In this document: positions 62,975 through 64,000 of the stretch, piece by piece
Layout: each line of letters starts with the position of its first letter
Position numbering within the stretch: the stretch's first letter is position 1
DNA from: Lunatimonas sp.
Lineage (GTDB): Bacteria > Bacteroidota > Bacteroidia > Cytophagales > Cyclobacteriaceae
Direction of reading: 5' to 3'
Length of the DNA: 64,000 bases
NCBI RefSeq assembly: GCF_020832325.1
Contig: NZ_JAFIEU010000017.1
Location: forward strand, 1 to 64,000
Translations under genes and position numbers: made by a program
The notes under the pieces: generated by a model
What the model saw: the letters and a program-made list of their open reading frames with translations, nothing else
What the model was told of the DNA's origin: nothing
The model's database searches: none

Positions 62975-63577
62975 AAAACGGTAATAACAGGGGAAATTAT
63001 AGGTTTGGATGTCATGCAGCCGGGTAGTTGGTTGGATCAGCTTGGTGCGGTTTTAGCCCGTTGGGGCATTGATCCTAGCCGTTTTCAGGTGTTTCGGGGA
63101 AATGGCTTTCAGTTGTTGTTACAACCGGACCAAACGTGGGACGCATTGATATGGCTAAAAGCGGGGATTCGGGCCATTCCCGGTTTAGATTTGCGGATGG
63201 GTGTAGGAGTCGGAAAAGTATCGGAAACCGAAGGTATCAATGTGTCCGATGAGGAGGCTTATGTCTATTCGTTGGAGGCCTTTGAGCGATTGGCGCAGTT
63301 GCGTCAGTACATGGTGTTCAAGAGCCGTTGGCCTGACCTGGACGGGGAGGTTAATCTGACGTTTAAGATGATATTAACCATTATGAATACTTGGACACCT
63401 GTGTCCTGTGAAGCGATATTGGAGAAGTTGGAGTATGCGACCCTCTCTCAAAAGGAGTTAGGCGTTCGGTTGGGGATATCGCAGCACGCAATCAGTACGC
63501 GCTTCAGCCGTGCCCAGTTTGATTTGGTACAAGAATGGGCAGCATTCTACCGGGCTAAACTGTTGGGCGGAATATAA
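62972..63577 (+). CDS. SatD-like protein with C-terminal helix-turn-helix
   Basis: 201 residues. The start (KTVITGEIIGLDVM), then FQVFRGNGFQLLLQ, RMGVGVGKVSETEG and GINVSDEEAYVYSLEAFERL, follow the SatD-family pattern. The C-terminus is a winged-helix-like segment (YATLSQKELGVRLGISQHAISTRF, split here as YATLSQKELGV and RLGISQHAISTRF) fit for DNA binding. SatD-type proteins are poorly characterised; a regulatory role is likely from the helix-turn-helix. A DUF3307 partner gene, often adjacent, is absent. The leader is dispersed-repeat copy 2. Confidence 0.7.
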   Translation: MKTVITGEIIGLDVMQPGSWLDQLGAVLARWGIDPSRFQVFRGNGFQLLLQPDQTWDALIWLKAGIRAIPGLDLRMGVGVGKVSETEGINVSDEEAYVYSLEAFERLAQLRQYMVFKSRWPDLDGEVNLTFKMILTIMNTWTPVSCEAILEKLEYATLSQKELGVRLGISQHAISTRFSRAQFDLVQEWAAFYRAKLLGGI

Positions 63578-63650
63578 ACTAGCTATCACCACAGCCAAAA
63601 ATCCGGGAAATGCCCTACTTACTTAATTCACCTACGGCAAAGCGGGTAGA

Positions 63651-64000
63651 TTAGGGCATGGGCGGTAGGTCCCAGCCAGTTCGGTAGGTGTGTTTGATGT
63701 ATTCCGACGCCGTTTCCTTGGCGTTGAAATCAGCGTACTGGGTTTCAAACGATGGCTTTCCGTTTTTGATCAAAAACCGGTCTCGTACCATGACGCGGAG
63801 TTTATCCGTAGCACCGATATTGGTAAAGGCCATGGCATCACCGTCCCATTCCAAGGTTTTATGCAAGCTTTGTAAGCGGATAGCCAATACACCCAGAAGT
63901 ACCATTTCGTTGAATGGTCCCGATACCCCAAAGTGGGATCCAGCTTCTGTCCTATTTGAAGGGGATTCTTTGCAGGCTCGGATCCAATCCTGTTCGTGGG
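63651..64000 (-). CDS. Gfo/Idh/MocA-family oxidoreductase, C-terminal part (cut by window end)
   Basis: The frame stays open from the internal ATG at 63905 to the window end. Upstream residues read HEQDWIRACK, then SGPFNEMVLLGVLAIR, followed by LEWDGDAMAFTNI and the end EYIKHTYRTGWDLPPMP. This is the C-terminal signature of exported Gfo/Idh/MocA oxidoreductases of Bacteroidota. The N-terminal Rossmann part lies outside the window. It is the third member of this family in the window. Confidence 0.85.
   Translation of the reverse strand, partial: HEQDWIRACKESPSNRTEAGSHFGVSGPFNEMVLLGVLAIRLQSLHKTLEWDGDAMAFTNIGATDKLRVMVRDRFLIKNGKPSFETQYADFNAKETASEYIKHTYRTGWDLPPMP

Overview
The window is ordinary chromosomal DNA from a Bacteroidota bacterium, most likely a marine or saline Cytophagales of the Cyclobacteriaceae type. 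Several features point that way: a SusC/SusD pair with its own ECF sigma factor and FecR anti-sigma, a type IX secretion C-terminal domain, many lipoproteins with short lipoboxes, -7 boxes of the form TAnnTTTG, few Shine-Dalgarno sequences, and abundant Gfo/Idh/MocA, ThuA and PSCyt-type proteins. I see no rRNA, tRNA, CRISPR array, insertion sequence or prophage. The genus is inference.

Layout. (1) 1-7 kb: a small membrane protein, a 1199-residue secreted T9SS protein with a clan-A glycosidase-like domain, an outer-membrane barrel, a secreted protein made of six NGIP repeats, a 191-residue protein resembling the nucleotide-binding half of FtsZ, and a small lipoprotein. (2) 7-15 kb: a minus-strand operon with a ThuA/propeller/HEAT/azurin fusion, a tagatose/psicose-3-epimerase-like enzyme and a Gfo/Idh/MocA oxidoreductase. 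A divergent AraC regulator and a convergent alanine/glycine:Na+ symporter follow. (3) 15-18 kb: a CvfB-like S1 protein, a ROK kinase and a lipoprotein. (4) 18-28.6 kb: a polysaccharide-utilisation-type locus with a nucleoside-hydrolase-like protein and a large secreted protein on one strand, and ECF sigma, FecR, SusC and SusD on the other. A broken barrel gene follows it. (5) 28.9-38.4 kb: a Crp/Fnr regulator and MFS transporter, an NAD-dependent epimerase, an mgtC-mgtE-Omp85 operon, a lipoprotein and an M24 peptidase. (6) 38.7-49 kb: core genes, namely a DEAD-box helicase, citrate synthase, a sufB-C-D-S-E-T operon ending in a bacilliredoxin, and an Lrp/AsnC regulator. (7) 49.4-59 kb: a PSCyt/DUF1549/DUF1553 lipoprotein, a lacI-GH10 xylanase pair, and a divergent operon of DUF6807, ThuA, Gfo/Idh/MocA and mannonate dehydratase. 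(8) 59-64 kb: a divergent malate synthase with a lactate/glycolate permease, a SatD-like protein, and the C-terminal part of another Gfo/Idh/MocA oxidoreductase cut by the window end.

The catabolic parts fit together as plant or algal polysaccharide degradation. GH10 and UxuA suggest glucuronoxylan. Two separate ThuA plus Gfo/Idh plus sugar-isomerase sets suggest oxidised (3-keto) sugar pathways, one next to an AraC regulator and one next to a LacI regulator. Each regulator lies beside an operator-like sequence. The most unusual items are the short FtsZ-like protein, the NGIP-repeat protein beside it, and an about 95-bp sequence found twice, 32 kb apart, each copy ending exactly at a start codon.
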